From assembly GCA_016840305.1 (NCBI GenBank), contig JAEOSP010000182.1, positions 1-5,769 of the forward strand: a DNA stretch of 5,769 bases. The letters are read 5' to 3'. Below are positions 5,211-5,769 of this stretch, one piece after another. The notes below the pieces were generated by a model. That model made no database searches. It had not been told where the DNA came from and worked only from the letters and a program-made list of their open reading frames with translations. Numbering within the stretch: position 1 is the first letter of the stretch; every line of letters starts with the position of its first letter. Source of the stretch: Candidatus Hodarchaeota archaeon. GTDB taxonomy: Archaea; Asgardarchaeota; Heimdallarchaeia; Hodarchaeales; Hodarchaeaceae. The position numbers were made by a program, and so were the translations under genes.

Positions 5211-5769
5211 TTGAAGGAAGAAGAAACTCAACCTCCAATAATCAGAAAAGATGATCAATTTTTCAACTCTATACTATTCACATTTTATTCAGATATTCCT
5301 CATTTTAAATTTTACGTCCTACCTGAAAAATTCAACAAATCTCCAATTCGACCAGCCATTATGAGGATCCTTCGTGAGGGGATTCCTTCAGAAGAAGGAT
5401 TAAGAAATTCAAGATCTGCGTTAAATGCTCAGGAGATAATGGAACAACTTTCGAATGATCCTTCTCCAGACGTGAAAAACGTAACATATACAAACTTGTA
5501 CTTCCATCTAAAAAAAATGCTAGAAGTTGGGATTATTCAAATTGTTGCTTATGTTATTGAAAGAAATCACAGAATAGCATTCTATGGGCGATCTGCTAGA
5601 TTAATTTTATTTAATGACCCTTCGAAACATTTAAACTTGTTAAAATCGCGTTTTGAAGAATTAGCAAAATTAATAACGATTTTAGACCCTGAAATGGACA
5701 AAGAAATATTTAAACGCTTATCAGAGCAATATTATGGAATTGAAGAAGACCAGAGTTTGAAAATCGCCA
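5211..5769 (+). CDS. Winged helix-turn-helix transcriptional regulator (ArsR-like), 3' end cut
   Basis: The frame runs open to the right edge (186 complete codons visible). Upstream in-frame TGA at 5160-5162 limits the N terminus, and the only plausible start before the DNA-binding domain is TTG 5211, which has a ribosome site. The first ATG in frame (5361, residue 51) would cut through helix 1. The first 40 residues (MKEEETQPPIIRKDD...) form a leader. The wHTH domain spans about 44-127: SPIRPAIMRILREG (helix 1), ALNAQEIMEQLS (helix 2), NVTYTNLYFHLKKMLEVGIIQ (90-110, recognition helix) and a wing ending in IAFYGRSARL. A helical, charged region after about 135 may be the dimer or effector part. 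It resembles ArsR-like wHTH proteins expanded in archaea. Divergence from an MFS gene and the shared inverted repeats suggest a local, autoregulating efflux repressor that responds to an unknown compound. An activator role is not excluded. Confidence 0.82.
   Translation, partial: MKEEETQPPIIRKDDQFFNSILFTFYSDIPHFKFYVLPEKFNKSPIRPAIMRILREGIPSEEGLRNSRSALNAQEIMEQLSNDPSPDVKNVTYTNLYFHLKKMLEVGIIQIVAYVIERNHRIAFYGRSARLILFNDPSKHLNLLKSRFEELAKLITILDPEMDKEIFKRLSEQYYGIEEDQSLKIA

Noticed and set aside
5000..5254. Open frame of 84 codons in the divergent intergenic region
   Set aside because: It passes through all or part of the three inverted repeats, overlaps the regulator start in another frame, lacks a ribosome site and has low-complexity AT-driven residues.

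Overview
The window is AT-rich (roughly a third G+C by eye). It holds seven protein-coding genes, the two outermost cut by the window edges. It contains no RNA gene, mobile element or CRISPR array that I can see. The features I can read point to an archaeon: a purine-rich BRE followed by a TATA box ahead of the gene at 1972, Shine-Dalgarno sites of the GAGGT / AGGTGA / GGTGG type, and a winged-helix regulator and toroid protein of kinds I associate with uncultivated archaea, possibly Asgard. The archaeal call is moderately supported; the finer placement is a guess from memory of similar families.

Layout: (1) 1-580, minus: N-terminal 193 residues of a DHA2-type (14-TM) MFS drug exporter. (2) 711-1037, plus: a small three-cysteine protein of the TIGR04076 family, divergent from the exporter. 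(3) 1059-1727, minus: a YhhN/TMEM86 (lysoplasmalogenase-like) membrane protein, convergent with the previous gene. (4) 1972-3015, plus: an alpha/alpha-toroid (prenyltransferase/squalene-cyclase-fold) protein of unknown function with a readable archaeal promoter. (5) 3135-3551, plus: a very typical DUF1801 protein. (6) 3589-4941, minus: a second, complete 12-TM MFS transporter. (7) 5211 to the window end, plus: a winged helix-turn-helix regulator starting at TTG.

The genes are mostly single units in alternating orientation, not one operon. The exception with clear functional logic is the last pair. The MFS transporter and the wHTH regulator are divergent, and their shared 269-bp intergenic region carries three copies of a 23-bp inverted repeat with half-site consensus close to CCATTCTAT, separated by 5 bp. 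Two copies lie near the transporter promoter and one lies just upstream of the regulator start. This is the layout of an autoregulated, ligand-responsive efflux module, and it is the most informative structure in the window. I see no wholly new multi-gene system here.
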